Shown here: in pieces, positions 54,501 through 62,062 of the stretch
Position numbering within the stretch: position 1 is the stretch's first letter
Layout: every line of letters starts with the position of its first letter
From: Candidatus Eisenbacteria bacterium
Lineage (GTDB): Bacteria > Orphanbacterota > Orphanbacteria > Orphanbacterales > Orphanbacteraceae
Reading direction: 5' to 3'
Length of the DNA stretch: 64,000 bases
Assembly: GCA_016930695.1 (NCBI GenBank)
Contig: JAFGGD010000026.1
Span: 50,904 to 114,903, forward strand
Position numbers and translations under genes: made by a program
The notes under the pieces: generated by a model
Database searches by the model: none
What the model saw: the letters and a program-made list of their open reading frames with translations, nothing else
Told to the model about the DNA's origin: nothing

Positions 54501-54677
54501 CTCCTGCGGCGACGCGCCGGGGTAGGGGATGGTGACGAAGACCCAGTTGAAGCTGATGTTCGGGTTCAGCTCTTGGGGCATGCCGAAAAGCGCGAAGAGC
54601 CCGCCCACCACGATGCCGATCATCAGCAGGTTGACCAGCACCGGTTGGCCGACGGAGAAACGGGGGAGGCCTTTCAT
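51597..54677 (-). CDS. RND efflux pump inner-membrane subunit (AcrB/MdtB family)
   Basis: A 1026-residue resistance-nodulation-division transporter with the full family layout: helix 1, a large periplasmic porter loop, helices 2-6, a second loop, and helices 8-12. The proton relay pair D400-D401 is present in VLGIIVDDAIIVLENVHSH (helix 4). Other landmarks are PYPGASPQEVEDLVLIPVE in the first loop and LFGVVALAGIVVNDAIVLIS near the C terminus. It forms a trimer that moves drugs, lipids or metals from the periplasm through TolC. Its ATG overlaps the stop of the adaptor gene by 4 bp (ATGA), so translation is coupled, with AGGAG 8 nt upstream. It is the last gene of the padR-tolC-adaptor-RND operon. 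The substrate is not predictable. Confidence 0.95.
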   Translation of the reverse strand: MKGLPRFSVGQPVLVNLLMIGIVVGGLFALFGMPQELNPNISFNWVFVTIPYPGASPQEVEDLVLIPVEKELDKIDKVSEIQSSAGEGWGFCLVKFDDMSDAEFTTKMQEVRLQVDNAEIPDETEDAVIEDFGSDDFVPVVSVGVTSDGDPEVAARIADELTDEIERLSSVAKIQVSGLEEREIWVEVDPVRLNARNLTLGRVVTTLARRNINFPGGNVTIGRSEFQVRTLSRFLTPEEIENVVLRTGPDGSVVRLSDVARVRETRAEATVLSRLNGKPAITLSISKEAGGSTFGVVEDVKSLVERHRARSPEGVDFTITIDSTEYIGRILGVLRNNALIGIVFIFAILFLFLGASNAGLAALGIPLSFMITFILMHMTGNTINGSSVFALIVVLGIIVDDAIIVLENVHSHRQKDKSLREAVIDGTSEVVAPVTTGILTTVAAFLPLMLLPGIMGKFMRVVPLVVSLALLASLFEALVILPSHIHDWTGGSTRHRKKEFGFYLWMREHYSRALERLLRRRYLVVVAMVALLVLSAALVPLVGVEMFGSENLGHFTVLMKMPEGTSLDETDRIVRKVEAAALRLPAHEIRYVEASSGLYQGNDEWVVRKNVGQVVVSLVRDEDERRDIDVIIDVLRDSVAGISGITSLEFQKPSSGPPASKPISIRVSGKYLRELQAAVEDMKAVLAGIEGVHDIQDDFPRGKQEIRIRIDEERAALYGFSPQEIALELNTAIAGLTATTFREGDEDIDVVVKLGEEWNNSLEEIRSLRMSTMNGATVPIADLAEISLHEATTEIKRRNLARTVIVGADIDKSLTTVDRVVGEAASHFEEISRRYEDVDLEVGGEFEEFSEAFSNILQLFAVGVVLIYLILGTQFRSYVQPLVILCTVPFAFIGAMVGLIVSGDKFGIVTLFGVVALAGIVVNDAIVLISFINNYRRAGGDRIQSILEGGMQRLRPIILTSVTTIGGLLPTVIGIGGSSAVWRPLANTIVWGLLFSTVLTLFVIPCILAILDDIKLRMGMGLVRED

Positions 54678-55801
54678 GACCCGCTCTCCTCGCGGATGAT
54701 CCGCCCGTCGTGTTCCGCCTCGATCCTGACCGGCATGCCGTCGCGGAGGTTTTGCATCCCCACGACGATGACCCGTTCACCCGGCGCGAGGCCCTCGTCG
54801 ATCACGATCATCCCGTCGATCATCGGACCGGCGCGCACTTCCCGCCCGTGCGCGACCCCGTCTTTTTCGACGAAAAGATACGCGCCGCCGGAGCGGCGGA
54901 AGACCGTCTCCCGCGGGACGGCGATCACGCTCTCCCGGCGGTCGAGGGTCAGCTCGGCGCGAACCACCACCCCGTCGCGGAGCGGGCGGTCCGGCGGGTT
55001 GGGAAGAATCACTTCCACGGAGAAGGTGCGCGTCGCCTCGTCCGCCTCGGGGGCGATGGAGCGGATTCGTCCCGAGAAGGAGCGCATCCCCATCGCCTCG
55101 GCGGTGACGCGGACCGCGGCGTCGGGACGGAGCCGGGCCACGTCGGTCTGGGAGACGCCGAGCCGAAGCCGGAGGGAATCGATGTCGACGATCCGGAAGA
55201 GAGGGGTTCCCGGAGAGACGTAGGCGCCCGTGTCGGCGTAGCGCCGGGAGATCTCGCCGGCGATGGGAGCGTGCACGTCCGTCTTGCGCAGATCCCGCGC
55301 CGCCAGTTCCCGCGTCGCCCGCGCCGCCATCCGGTCCGCCCTCGCGGTCGTGCGCGCCATGCGGCTCGACTCGAAGGCCGCCCGCGAGATGTCGCCGCCG
55401 GCGAGGAGCGTCGAGTCCCGCTCGAAATCGTTCGCGGCGATCTCGTGGCGGGCTTCCGTCGCGAGGAGCGCCGCTTCCGCGTGGCGGAGGTTCTCCCGGG
55501 CCACCTCCTTGTCCACCGATGCGAGAATCTCGTCGCGCGCGACGCGGTCCCCCACGTCCCTACGGAGGGTCATCAGTTCGCCGCCCATCTCGCCGATCAC
55601 GTCGACGGCGCGGATCGCCTCGAGCACGCCGGTCAGGACCGACGTTTCGCTCAGCGAGTCGGACCGGACCGCAAGCACCTCCACCGGCACCGCGGCGACG
55701 GGCTCCTCCGCCTGCTTCCCCTTTTCACAGCCGGCGAAGAGAAACGCCACCGGCAACAGCAGGCGCAACGCGCGCCCCGAGGTTCGAAGAAACCGCTTCA
55801 T
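54674..55801 (-). CDS. RND efflux periplasmic adaptor (membrane fusion protein), lipoprotein
   Basis: A 375-residue adaptor. The ATG at 55801 has GAGGAG 6 nt upstream. The N terminus is a lipoprotein signal with the lipobox LFAGC, so it is anchored to the inner membrane by lipid. The order is standard: beta-barrel/lipoyl parts (VIGEMGGELMTLRRDVGDRV, then DVHAPIAGEISRRYADTGAY, V-S-P-G-T), a coiled-coil hairpin between them (about 95-165, with A-x-x-x-L-A-x-R heptads), the beta-barrel (LRLRLGVSQTDVARLRP), and the membrane-proximal domain (GERVIVVGMQNLRDGMPV). It links the RND pump to TolC. Its stop overlaps the pump start, and it follows the TolC gene by 95 nt. Confidence 0.94.
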   Translation of the reverse strand: MKRFLRTSGRALRLLLPVAFLFAGCEKGKQAEEPVAAVPVEVLAVRSDSLSETSVLTGVLEAIRAVDVIGEMGGELMTLRRDVGDRVARDEILASVDKEVARENLRHAEAALLATEARHEIAANDFERDSTLLAGGDISRAAFESSRMARTTARADRMAARATRELAARDLRKTDVHAPIAGEISRRYADTGAYVSPGTPLFRIVDIDSLRLRLGVSQTDVARLRPDAAVRVTAEAMGMRSFSGRIRSIAPEADEATRTFSVEVILPNPPDRPLRDGVVVRAELTLDRRESVIAVPRETVFRRSGGAYLFVEKDGVAHGREVRAGPMIDGMIVIDEGLAPGERVIVVGMQNLRDGMPVRIEAEHDGRIIREESGS

Positions 55802-55896
55802 TCCGTTCTCCTCGCTCGCCCGCCGCCGGGCACCCGGCTCCGGCGCGGGACGGATCGTATTCTTCGCTCCACCTCCCGATGGGAGGGACGGGCGGT

Positions 55897-57327
55897 TCAC
55901 GAGTTCAGGAGACCGAGGAGGTCTCCCGCGGCGTGGTGGTAGTCCGCGACGGCCGAAACCAGGTCGTAGTAGGCGGTGGTGTAAGACCCCTCCGCCTCCT
56001 GGAGGGCCAGGTTGGCGTCGATCCATTCCAGATTGGTCAGGCGGCCCAGCGCGAAGCTGTTCCGCTGGATTTCTCGGTTCCTCCGGGCGCTCGCCAGAGC
56101 CGCCTCCGCCGCCCGGAGTCTCTCCGCGGCGCTCCGAATCGATGTTCGGGCCGTCTCGGCGGAGAGGAGGAGAGCCCTCTTCGATTCCTCCGTTTCCTCT
56201 CGGGCCTGCCGCGCTTGGGCTCTCGTCATCCGGTGCTCGGAGAGGTTCGAGAAACCGGTGAAGATCGGCAGATTGAGCGCCGCCGTTGCGTACCAGGCCT
56301 TCTCCCCGTCCAGCTCAGGCGATTCGTTGTTCTGCCAGCCGTAGGAGCCGGACACGGTGACGCTGGGGAGGAAGTTGGTCACGCTCTGCCGGTGCCGGAT
56401 GTCGGCGAGCCTGCGGCTCTGCTCCAGCATTCGGAGCCGCGGATCGCCCGCGATCACCTCCGCGAGAGGGCGCGAGAGAAAACGCTCCCATTCCTCCGTG
56501 GTCATGCCGCGGAAGCTCCCGATCCGCTCCGCGAGGAGCGCGGGCAGAGTGGTGTCCGGGTCGACGGCTCCCATGGGATCCGCGCCGAGCCGGACCTCGA
56601 GGGCGAGGGCCGCGACGCGACGGCCGCTTCGCTGTTCCGCCAAGAGGCCGCTCTGGCGCGCCTCCTCGACTCGCCAGCGAAGCACATCCGCCTCGGCGTA
56701 GCGGCCGACCCGGAAGAGGCGCTCCGCGAGGGCGAGGTTCTCGCGTGCCTGCAGAAGATTGCGTTCCCGGAGATCCAGAAGCGCGTCGGTCCGGAGAAGG
56801 TCCAGATAGGCGGTCACCGTGGCGTGCACGGTTTCCAGGCGCGCCGCTTCCCGGTCCCAATAGGCGGCGTCCTTCGACGCGCCGGCGAGGGAAACGCCGT
56901 TCCAGACCGCCGGCTGGAAAAGGAGAAGTTGGCCGTCCACCGAGCTTTCGTAGCCGTGGCGGAAGACGGTCTGCGGGATCTCGATCGTAAAGGGCTGAAG
57001 TTGTCCCGTGCTGTCCGGGAAGAACATGGTGATCTCCCGGCCGATCGCGTTCGCCCTTCTCACCGTTTCGTCGTCCAACCTCGTGTAGGAGGAACGGACC
57101 GAAAGGGAGGGGAGGAGCTGCGCCTTCGCCTGGCGGTGCGCCCAGACCGCGGCTCGGTGGGCGTACCCCTTGGCGGCGAGGGCGTGGTTCCGGGCGAGCG
57201 CCCCGTTCACCGCCTCCTCCAAGGTGATTTCGTCCGCGCGCGCCGCGGCGGGGAGGGCCGCGACCGCGGCGGCGGCGAGGAGGATCACGAGGACGGCCCG
57301 CCGCCCTTTCCCCTTATCTCGATTCAT
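55897..57327 (-). CDS. TolC-family outer-membrane efflux channel
   Basis: A 476-residue outer-membrane factor. The ATG at 57327 has GGGAGG 8 nt upstream. A signal peptide (KGKGRRAVLVILLAAAAVAA, ending ARA) precedes ITLEEAVNGALARNHALAAKG, the typical first helix of the OEP domain. Two OEP repeats follow, with long amphipathic helices (LDLRERNLLQARENLALAE; ARQAREETEESKRALLLSAE) and short beta-strand inserts for the barrel (LPSLSVRSSYTRLDD, NFLPSVTVSGSYGWQNNE). The trimer forms the exit tunnel for the pump encoded downstream. The start overlaps the end of the padR-type gene by 14 nt, which ties the operon together. Confidence 0.94.
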   Translation of the reverse strand: MNRDKGKGRRAVLVILLAAAAVAALPAAARADEITLEEAVNGALARNHALAAKGYAHRAAVWAHRQAKAQLLPSLSVRSSYTRLDDETVRRANAIGREITMFFPDSTGQLQPFTIEIPQTVFRHGYESSVDGQLLLFQPAVWNGVSLAGASKDAAYWDREAARLETVHATVTAYLDLLRTDALLDLRERNLLQARENLALAERLFRVGRYAEADVLRWRVEEARQSGLLAEQRSGRRVAALALEVRLGADPMGAVDPDTTLPALLAERIGSFRGMTTEEWERFLSRPLAEVIAGDPRLRMLEQSRRLADIRHRQSVTNFLPSVTVSGSYGWQNNESPELDGEKAWYATAALNLPIFTGFSNLSEHRMTRAQARQAREETEESKRALLLSAETARTSIRSAAERLRAAEAALASARRNREIQRNSFALGRLTNLEWIDANLALQEAEGSYTTAYYDLVSAVADYHHAAGDLLGLLNS

Positions 57328-57889
57328 CGGAACGTCCTCCCGTCTCTTCGAAATAACGGGGTCTCCCGCGCATCAGATCGATCAGCCGGCGGCACACATC
57401 GATTTCCACCCGAAAGTGGAACATGCCTGCTTCACACATCAAGACGATGTGGGGGGGCATACCAGGATCCGAAGTGCACTTCTGCTCATCCTCGATCAGG
57501 GTCTCTATCCGCCGGATTCTCTCCTCCAGGAGCGCGGCGATCTCTTCCTCGGGGAGGCTCTCCATGAAGCTGACCGCGACATAGAAGAGCCGGTCCTCGG
57601 GGCCGACATAGACGAGGCTCGCGCGGAGGTGCTCCTGGAGCAAGTCGCGTCCCCTGTCGGTGATGTGATACACGGTCCTCTCGGGGGCTTTTCCCTCCCG
57701 CTCGGTGGTGACCGATACGGCGCCCTTCTTGGCGAGGCGGCCGAGGGTGTTGTAGATCGACGAGGGGGAGAGGTTCGCCCAATGCTCCAGTCCCATCTGC
57801 TGGACGATCTGATTGATCCGATAGCCGTGCATCGGTTCCCTGCCGACCAAGCCTAGGGCGGCCATTTCGTTTCTTCCGGGCACCTTCAC
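57314..57889 (-). CDS. PadR-family transcriptional regulator
   Basis: A 191-residue regulator read from GTG at 57889, supported by AAGGAG 9 nt upstream; internal starts at 57883 and 57865 lack such a site. The N-terminal winged helix is typical of PadR: AALGLVGREPMHGYRINQIV, LSPSSIYNTLGRLAKKGAVS, and a basic wing ending YHITDRGRDLL. The C-terminal half (about 90-191) is helical (ESLPEEEIAALLEERIRRIE) and would form the dimer and ligand site. PadR proteins repress detoxification or efflux genes until a small molecule binds. As the first gene of the efflux operon it very probably controls its own operon. Confidence 0.93.
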   Translation of the reverse strand: MKVPGRNEMAALGLVGREPMHGYRINQIVQQMGLEHWANLSPSSIYNTLGRLAKKGAVSVTTEREGKAPERTVYHITDRGRDLLQEHLRASLVYVGPEDRLFYVAVSFMESLPEEEIAALLEERIRRIETLIEDEQKCTSDPGMPPHIVLMCEAGMFHFRVEIDVCRRLIDLMRGRPRYFEETGGRSDESR

Positions 57890-57935
57890 GCGCCTCTCTC
57901 CTTAGTTGTTCCAGATTGGTCCACTCCAACCCGCA

Positions 57936-57980
57936 ATGATCATAATTGGAATAGTACGACAAGTATTATAACAAGGTCAA
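57936..57980 (-). promoter_or_regulatory. Promoter and possible PadR operator of the efflux operon
   Basis: On the minus strand TTGACC (57975-57980), an 18-base spacer and TACTAT (57951-57956). The start would fall near 57944, next to the palindrome ATGATCAT (57936-57943), flanked by CAATT and TG. The palindrome is well placed for autorepression by the PadR protein. A second TATAAT lies inside the spacer (57965-57970) but has no matching -35. Confidence 0.6.
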
Positions 57981-58082
57981 TTAGAAAAATCGGGACCGGG
58001 GAAAAATCCTATAACGCCATGTTATTGATGTGGTTGGTTTGGGTTGGGCTCTCTTCCCCTCCATGAAAAGAGGGGCTCGATG

Positions 58083-58115
58083 GAAGAAAAGCGGCCCCGG
58101 ACGGTGCCGGGGCCG
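58083..58115 (-). terminator. Rho-independent terminator of the C25 peptidase gene
   Basis: On the minus strand CGGCCCCGG and CCGGGGCCG form a perfect 9-bp stem with a 6-base loop, followed by CTTTTCTTCC. It lies 34 nt after the stop codon. Confidence 0.8.
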
Positions 58116-58149
58116 TGCGGTAACGTGTTTCCGGTAAGAGCCTCTCGGT

Positions 58150-61100
58150 CTAACGGACGAGCGTGATCCTGGCGCGGTCGATTCGATCTCCCGCCCGGAG
58201 ACGGAGGAAGTAGATCCCCGAGCCGGCCTCGGCGCCGGTCCCGGTCCGTCCATCCCAGACGCTCTCGTATGTTCCCTCGGCGGCTTCCCCCCGGAAGAGG
58301 GTGCGCACCAGGCGCCCGCTCACGTCATAGACGTCGAGGGCCGCCGGGCCCGCGGCTTCCATGCTCCAAGAGATGGCCGTTCGCGGGTTGAAGGGGTTGG
58401 GCCGGCAGGCGGCGATGCCGAAGCCGGCCGAGGAGGGCGCCCCGCCGGTCACTCCTGTGGAGATTGCTCCGGCGTCCTTGGGCACGAAGCGGATCGCCCG
58501 GCCTCCGGTCACCGTCGCCGCCCCCTCCCGGTACCACCTCGCGTAGGTGATCAGCACGCCGTCGGTCTGATCCCGGTTCTCGATCCCCACGGTGGCGTGG
58601 TTGTCGATGGGATCGTAGTTGGTGATCGTCTGGTAGCGGAACTCGATCGGCCCGTCGCCCGTTTCGGTGGCGTGCCAGGCCGGGTCGTAAAGGACCGCCT
58701 CGAAAGTCTCCAGGCTGGCGCCGTAGTCTTTCCGCATCCGGCTCCACTCCACGATCCACCGGTGGTTCGCCTCGTCGTGTTTCACGAAGATGCCGGAGTC
58801 GACGAAGCGGTACAGGTCGTCCCAGAAGACGGCGAGCATCGCGTCCGGCCCCATGGCGGAAGGGATGGTCCAGTTGCGGTAGGTCCACTGCGGCGTGTAG
58901 CCCATGCTGAGCCAACCGTTCGAGCAGACCGAGACCTGGTCGTACTCCTCGCCGTAATAGCGGAAGGTGAAGGGGAGGTCGACCAGCTTGACGGCGTCCT
59001 GATAGTCGTCGAAATCGTTGATGTAGAGCTGCTCGCCGTCGCCGCCGTAGCTGGGGTCGATCTCGATCCAGCCGGCGATCGGCGCGTCGGGGTATCCGGT
59101 GTCCGTGTCGTCATAGGCGAGATAGCCGTAGCCGTCCGGTCCGACCGGATCCGACGTGTTCCTCTCTCCCACGGTCACGGGGAAGAAGACCGTGTCTCTG
59201 AGCCCGCCCGAGAAGAGGAGGTCGAGGGCGAGCATCGCCGACGCGCCGTTGTGGAGCGACGGGTCGGCGTGGATCGAAAATCGGTCCTCGTCGTTGTCGC
59301 CGCCGCCTTCCGAAGGGATGTCGCCGAATAGCGCATCGCCGTCGATCACGGAGATCCCCGCGGCGAGCGAGCGGAGAGAGGCGCTCACGCCGGTCGCCCC
59401 CTCCTCGCCCGGGTTGTGGAGGGTGACGATCATTTCCGCCGTTTCCCCGGGGTCGAGGCGTCCGTCGGCGCCGTCGTCGAAGGCGTGCGACTGGGCGATG
59501 AACTCGGCCCCGTCGACCGTCAGCTCGAAGAGCGAGCGCCAGGGGCCTCCGCCGTCGGAAGTCACGTCGAGGGCGAAACGGAACGTGCGGCCGCTCGGAC
59601 AGCCCGGATCGACGGAGAGGTCGAAACCCCCCGCGCCCCAGGCGTCGCCGCCGCCGGGGATGTCGCCGTAGGCGCGCTCGGCGTCGTCGATGGAGAGGAA
59701 AGGATCCTCCGTGGAGAGGATGGCGGTCACGCCGCCGGCGGACGCGGCGCCGTAATTGTGGAGGCGAACGAGGAGCGAGGGGGTCTCGCCCGGATCGAGC
59801 CGGCTGTCGGCGTCTCCGCCTGCGTCGCCCACGACCGCTTCAACACTTGCTATGTGAAGGGTGTCGATCACGGCGATCGAACCGAGCGACGGAAGGAGAT
59901 TGTGCCCGCTCACGGTGAGAAGCGCCTCGCCCGTGGTCGCGAACGCGACGGGAAGCTCCGCGCGACCTTCCGCGTCGGTCCACGCGACGGCGTGGGTTTC
60001 CTCGCCCTTCCAAACGCACACCTGCGCCCCCTCGACGGGACCGCCGCCGCCGCGGGTGACGACTACGGCCACCGCGTTCGCGCCGACGCCGGCGCGGGCG
60101 GGCGCATCAACGGAAAGCGATTCGGGGCGCGCGGTCCAAACGTCCACGGAGGGGTCCCCCATCAGGTTGTTCCAGTGCGACCAGATGACGGGAATGTTCG
60201 GCTCCGCGGGATCGTAGTTCAGGAACAGCTCCAGCTTACCGCGGGAGAGAGAGGCGCCCATGGTGTGCTGGCCGTCGCGGGTGAAGCCGCGCCAGATCCC
60301 TGTGAACATGCAGTTGTTGTAGCGCGTGTGCGTCCCCGGCGTGGCGGTGCCGATCGCGCCGATCCCCCCGCGGGGCGTGAAGGGGCTCGCCGTTCCGAAG
60401 CGGAGGAAACCTTCCGAGATGGAGGTTCCGTCGGCGAAGGACCCGGTCTGGCAGGTGAGGGCGACCACGAAGGGCATCTTCCAGCCGTTGGAGAGCGTGT
60501 AGGTGACGCCGTTGCTCCAGCCGCTCATGCCGCCGAAGCCGCGGTAGCCGAAGACCGATGCGCCCCCGTTGATCGAGTTGCGTATTTGACTCACGAAATT
60601 CCCCGACCAGACCGTGTCGATCTCCGTGTAGCCGATCTCCACCAGGTGTCGGGTGAGCCAGCGACCCACGTCGACCACGCTCCAACCGGAGTACGTGGGG
60701 TCGCCCACGACCAGCCCGTGGGAGAACCACTCCGGATCGTCGATCCACGGCGCGGTTTCGTAGTCGAGGATCTTGTTCACGATGATGGAGAGGTCGTTCA
60801 TCGACACGAAGGAGAGGCGGCCGATGTGCACGTCCGGCAGGACGTCGTCGCCGTCGAGTTGCGTGTAGGGATGGTCCCCTTCGCCGTGATACCCGCTCAG
60901 GTTTTCGTACCAGGTGGGGATCACGTAGTCGCTGTATCCGGCGTCGCCGACGAGTGTGACGTATTCGAGCGTCGAGGAGGGATCGTCGTAGACCGATTGG
61001 ATCGTCTCTTTCACCGCCGCGGCGGTCGCGCCGGCGCCGACGACGGAAAGGATCACTCCGGCCCCCTTACGCGCCCGCCAGTCGAGCCAGGGTTGCAGGG

Positions 61101-61830
61101 AATCCAGCACCGCCGGGTCGTCGGGGGCGATCACCAGATGGGCGCCGGCCCGGACCTCGCGCTCGGCGGCGGCGGTGCCGTATCCGAGGACCACGCTCCG
61201 GAGGAGGCGATCGATGGAGGGGGGGACGGGGGGCGCCGGAGACGTTGTTTTCGCCGCTGCGGAGGGGGCGAAGTCGATCTCCACGCGCATCCGCCGGGCG
61301 ATCCGGAGCGTGCGCGCCTCCCCGTCGTAGAGGACGGGGCGGAGAAGAAGGGGGGCGACCGGAAAGCCGTGGATGGAGGCGGCGCCGCCCAAAACGGCGT
61401 TCGCGCCGGGCGAGCCCCATCCGCTCTTTCGCAACTCGACGATCCGATCTCCCTCCTCCTCGGGGATCGCGGCGAGTGTGACGTTCTCGATCGTCTCCTC
61501 GTCCATGCGCTCGGCGCGGACCGTCGCCGACGCGCCAACGGGGAGGGCGATCAGGCGCCGGAGCGCCGGAACGGCCGGGGCTCCCGGTCCTCCCTCGAAA
61601 GAGGCGCCCGCGAAAGAGGCGACACTCGTCTCGCGATCGCCGTCCCTGAGCGTCTCGATTCGGAGAGGAGGGATTTCGATCAGAAGGGTCATCCCCTCCG
61701 GGCCGGCGCGGAGCACCTCGAATCGGGGCTCGGGCGGCGGAACGGTCGTCGCGCCGGCGAGGACCGGCGCCAGAAGCAAAAGGGCGATAAGCGGAAGAAG
61801 AGGGAGGCCGGCGGCGATTCGGCGATGCAT
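58150..61830 (-). CDS. Secreted C25 (gingipain-like) cysteine peptidase family protein with FlgD-like C-terminal domain
   Basis: A 1226-residue exoprotein. The ATG at 61830 has GGAGG 6 nt upstream; an earlier in-frame ATG lacks this. A signal peptide (LPLLPLIALLLLAPVLAGAT) is followed by a propeptide-like region (about 30-205). The C25 domain (about 215-560) has HLVIAPDDPAVLDSLQPWLD, VKETIQSVYDDPSSTLEYVT, LVGDAGYSDYVIPTWYENL and the nucleophile Cys460 in ALTCQTGSFADG. The position of the gingipain histidine (G-H-G) is occupied by Phe432 (YRGFGGMSGW), so activity is uncertain. Ig/CARDB-like modules (about 600-900) and a beta-sandwich with VCSNGWLSMGY follow. The tail (about 1136-1226) is the FlgD-like domain (CRPNPFNPRTAISWSM) ending ITLVR. 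An extended -10 promoter lies at 61950. Confidence 0.9.
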   Translation of the reverse strand: MHRRIAAGLPLLPLIALLLLAPVLAGATTVPPPEPRFEVLRAGPEGMTLLIEIPPLRIETLRDGDRETSVASFAGASFEGGPGAPAVPALRRLIALPVGASATVRAERMDEETIENVTLAAIPEEEGDRIVELRKSGWGSPGANAVLGGAASIHGFPVAPLLLRPVLYDGEARTLRIARRMRVEIDFAPSAAAKTTSPAPPVPPSIDRLLRSVVLGYGTAAAEREVRAGAHLVIAPDDPAVLDSLQPWLDWRARKGAGVILSVVGAGATAAAVKETIQSVYDDPSSTLEYVTLVGDAGYSDYVIPTWYENLSGYHGEGDHPYTQLDGDDVLPDVHIGRLSFVSMNDLSIIVNKILDYETAPWIDDPEWFSHGLVVGDPTYSGWSVVDVGRWLTRHLVEIGYTEIDTVWSGNFVSQIRNSINGGASVFGYRGFGGMSGWSNGVTYTLSNGWKMPFVVALTCQTGSFADGTSISEGFLRFGTASPFTPRGGIGAIGTATPGTHTRYNNCMFTGIWRGFTRDGQHTMGASLSRGKLELFLNYDPAEPNIPVIWSHWNNLMGDPSVDVWTARPESLSVDAPARAGVGANAVAVVVTRGGGGPVEGAQVCVWKGEETHAVAWTDAEGRAELPVAFATTGEALLTVSGHNLLPSLGSIAVIDTLHIASVEAVVGDAGGDADSRLDPGETPSLLVRLHNYGAASAGGVTAILSTEDPFLSIDDAERAYGDIPGGGDAWGAGGFDLSVDPGCPSGRTFRFALDVTSDGGGPWRSLFELTVDGAEFIAQSHAFDDGADGRLDPGETAEMIVTLHNPGEEGATGVSASLRSLAAGISVIDGDALFGDIPSEGGGDNDEDRFSIHADPSLHNGASAMLALDLLFSGGLRDTVFFPVTVGERNTSDPVGPDGYGYLAYDDTDTGYPDAPIAGWIEIDPSYGGDGEQLYINDFDDYQDAVKLVDLPFTFRYYGEEYDQVSVCSNGWLSMGYTPQWTYRNWTIPSAMGPDAMLAVFWDDLYRFVDSGIFVKHDEANHRWIVEWSRMRKDYGASLETFEAVLYDPAWHATETGDGPIEFRYQTITNYDPIDNHATVGIENRDQTDGVLITYARWYREGAATVTGGRAIRFVPKDAGAISTGVTGGAPSSAGFGIAACRPNPFNPRTAISWSMEAAGPAALDVYDVSGRLVRTLFRGEAAEGTYESVWDGRTGTGAEAGSGIYFLRLRAGDRIDRARITLVR

Positions 61831-61949
61831 GTTCTCCTCCGTCGATGGCATGGCGTTTCCGGGGAGCGGAAGACGGACGATCCGGCCGGCGCGCTGTACT
61901 GTGGGAACGGGAGCCGCGACGGGGGCCGGGGTGGGTCTTGATTGTCCTA

Positions 61950-61958
61950 ATTATACCA
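61950..61958 (-). promoter_or_regulatory. Extended -10 promoter element of the C25 gene
   Basis: A perfect TATAAT (61950-61955) preceded by TGG on the minus strand, in an otherwise GC-rich leader. No good -35 box is visible, as expected for extended -10 promoters. The leader would be about 113 nt. Confidence 0.5.
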
Positions 61959-62001
61959 CGGACGGGCGCGGATGAGGAGGGGGGAAGGGGCGCGAAAGGA
62001 A

Positions 62002-62048
62002 TCGGGGACACAACACGAAAGAGCGTTCCATTCGCATTGTGTCCCCGA
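62002..62048. repeat. REP-like inverted repeat
   Basis: TCGGGGACACAA (62002-62013) and its exact reverse complement TTGTGTCCCCGA (62037-62048) are separated by 23 bases that contain a further CGAA/TTCG pairing. It lies 14 nt after the stop of the second tail-tube-like gene. The GGGGACAC...GTGTCCCC type resembles REP elements mobilised by RAYT transposases in other bacteria. It may also end or stabilise the mRNA. Confidence 0.6.
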
Positions 62049-62062
62049 AAAAGACGGCTCCC

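Larger units (their letters stand above)
57890..58149. other. Intergenic region with efflux-operon promoter and C25-gene terminator
   Basis: The part from 57900 to 58060 is markedly AT-rich compared with the rest of the window. It contains the operon promoter (57951-57980), an 8-bp palindrome at the expected start site (57936-57943), and the terminator of the neighbouring C25 gene (58083-58115). Confidence 0.6.

Noticed and set aside
4630..61830. Calling the FlgD-like tails canonical T9SS sorting domains
   Set aside because: They resemble FlgD Ig-like domains (P-N-P-F-N-P-[TS]-T, then G-R-x-V, W-x-G-x-D, S-G-x-Y); no T9SS component is in the window, so the secretion route stays open.
59416..61941. 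An 841-codon plus-strand frame opposite the C25 gene
   Set aside because: Composition is typical of an antisense shadow (Arg/Gly/Val/Asp), no domain is visible, and the minus strand has an intact signal peptide, ribosome site and family motifs.
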